Source: Atrichornis clamosus (lineage: Eukaryota; Chordata; Aves; Passeriformes; Menuridae). Taken from it: a stretch of DNA of 64,000 nt. The notes beneath the pieces are model-generated. The model ran no database searches. It was not told the DNA's origin and worked only from the letters and a program-made list of their open reading frames with translations. The position numbers and the translations under genes are program-made. Of the stretch, positions 63,051-64,000 are shown in pieces (positions within the stretch are counted from its first letter, which is position 1; the number at the start of each line of letters is the position of its first letter). Where the stretch lies: the NCBI GenBank assembly GCA_013400975.1, contig WBMZ01006402.1, positions 124,001-188,000 on the forward strand. The letters run 5' to 3'.

Positions 63051-64000
63051 AAGAAAATGTTTTTGCAATAAGCCATTGGTCGTCCCTTTGAAAAACAAAA
63101 GTTTAATTGCTGTAGAGACAAGGTCTGTGTCTCCTTGTGCTTGTTTACTGGTCCTATTTCAACAGCCTCTTTATAGACTATTGGAATAACAATTACAGAA
63201 GCCTTTAAGGGTTCCTACAGTGTTAATGCTTACTGCTAGGAAAAGGCGTTGATGAACAGATCTTTACTGCTCATTTTATGTTTGAGTCCTGCTCCCTACA
63301 ACACTCTCTTCTCTCAAGCTCCCCACCCACTGCATTTAAACGAACAAACCACGTTTTCTTTATGTCATCTCCATCCATCCCAAGAGCTTTGATCACCAAA
63401 GGAAACATGTCAGAGCTGGCAGTGTTCTCATTCTGGGGAAAATGTTGATATTTTGGACTTATTTTTCTTGCGCATCAGAATGACAGCAAGTATTTTCAAA
63501 TGGCTTAGTTCTCCAAGGAAGAAAAGCACTCTGGTCAGGAAAACTTATTTCACTTAGCTTTAACATTTCATTTGTAGGCTGATTTTATTAATTTTATTTT
63601 TTAAAATCTACTTTATAACTGCCCCTAAAAAAAGTATAGAACAAAACTTCAAGGAAGAAATTGCTTGGAAACAAAACACTGAAGCTGCTCCTTGTGGCAG
63701 TAATCAAAAAGGACATATTAATATCTTGCTTTTATATTTTCAAATAAAATTCACTAAAAGGGCCACAAAGCCACTACACATTCTTATTTTTAAAAAATCA
63801 AAAGAATGGCATTTTGCGTGGAAAAGCATTCTGAGCTATTTTTCATGGACTAACTGGAGCTGCCAGAGACAAACACAATGTCTTTTTGCTCTTTCTCACC
63901 TCCTTATCACCGAGTTCTACTGCCAGCTATTCTGTGGACTTCAGCTGGGTCACCACGGAAATGTGGGAGCAGAAAGTGTGCTACCCCTGAACTCAGTCAG
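63051..64000. promoter_or_regulatory. Candidate conserved non-coding cluster at window end
   Basis: The final 950 bases have no repeat longer than a few bases. They carry enhancer-like words: a SOX-type AATAACAATTAC near 63185, GGCGTTGATGAACAGATC near 63246, TTGCGCATCAGAATGACA near 63468, GGACATATTAATATC near 63712 and a MEF2-like CTATTTTTCATG near 63837. No open frame over 60 codons lies in it. The cluster may continue past the window edge. Conservation is inferred from texture only. Confidence 0.3.

Noticed and set aside
1..64000. CRISPR array, insertion sequence, phage or bacterial operon
   Set aside because: No regularly spaced direct repeats, no transposase or phage-like frames and no tightly packed genes. 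The repeat content is vertebrate CR1.

Overview
The window reads as ordinary nuclear DNA of a vertebrate, most likely a bird. The reasons are CR1 retrotransposon fragments with avian-type sequence, A+T-rich base composition with sparse CpG, short A-runs and A/C-rich simple tracts, and no bacterial or viral gene organisation. A songbird is possible because of the A/C-rich tracts, but that is an inference. A turtle or crocodilian, which also carry CR1, cannot be excluded by reading alone.

I found no protein-coding gene, no recognisable coding exon, and no tRNA, rRNA, CRISPR array or insertion sequence. The longest open frames (10421-10921 minus, 13021-13566 plus, 41004-41474 plus, 40147-40782 minus) either match no family I know or are antisense shadows of a CR1 copy. 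Their lengths are about what chance gives in 64 kb. The window is best read as an intergenic region or a large intron.

Layout: 1-6461 is mostly unique sequence with an A/C-rich tract. 6462-6869 holds an old CR1 3' end followed by an AT-rich 22-bp tandem repeat. 6870-20139 is mostly unique, with one worn CR1 fragment (17660-17750) and a candidate non-coding exon. 20140-21850 is a CpG-retaining, regulatory-looking block followed by a good TATA box and a splice-donor match. 23881-24145 is a CR1 3' end, followed closely by another regulatory-looking block (24424-25010). 35440-35600 is a compact block of homeodomain, TCF/LEF and forkhead motifs. 40150-40780 is the largest mobile-element piece, a broken CR1 ORF2 fragment. 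41001-41520 is an unexplained open stretch ending in a polyadenylation-like signal. 53100-53305 is another CR1 fragment, followed by a 27-bp perfect inverted repeat (53591-53740). The last 6 kb contains several AT-rich or CpG-retaining blocks that resemble conserved non-coding elements, plus a small rearranged duplication (62296-62424).

There are no genes here to work together. If the window has a function it is probably cis-regulatory, and that claim rests on sequence texture and motif clustering, not on any alignment.
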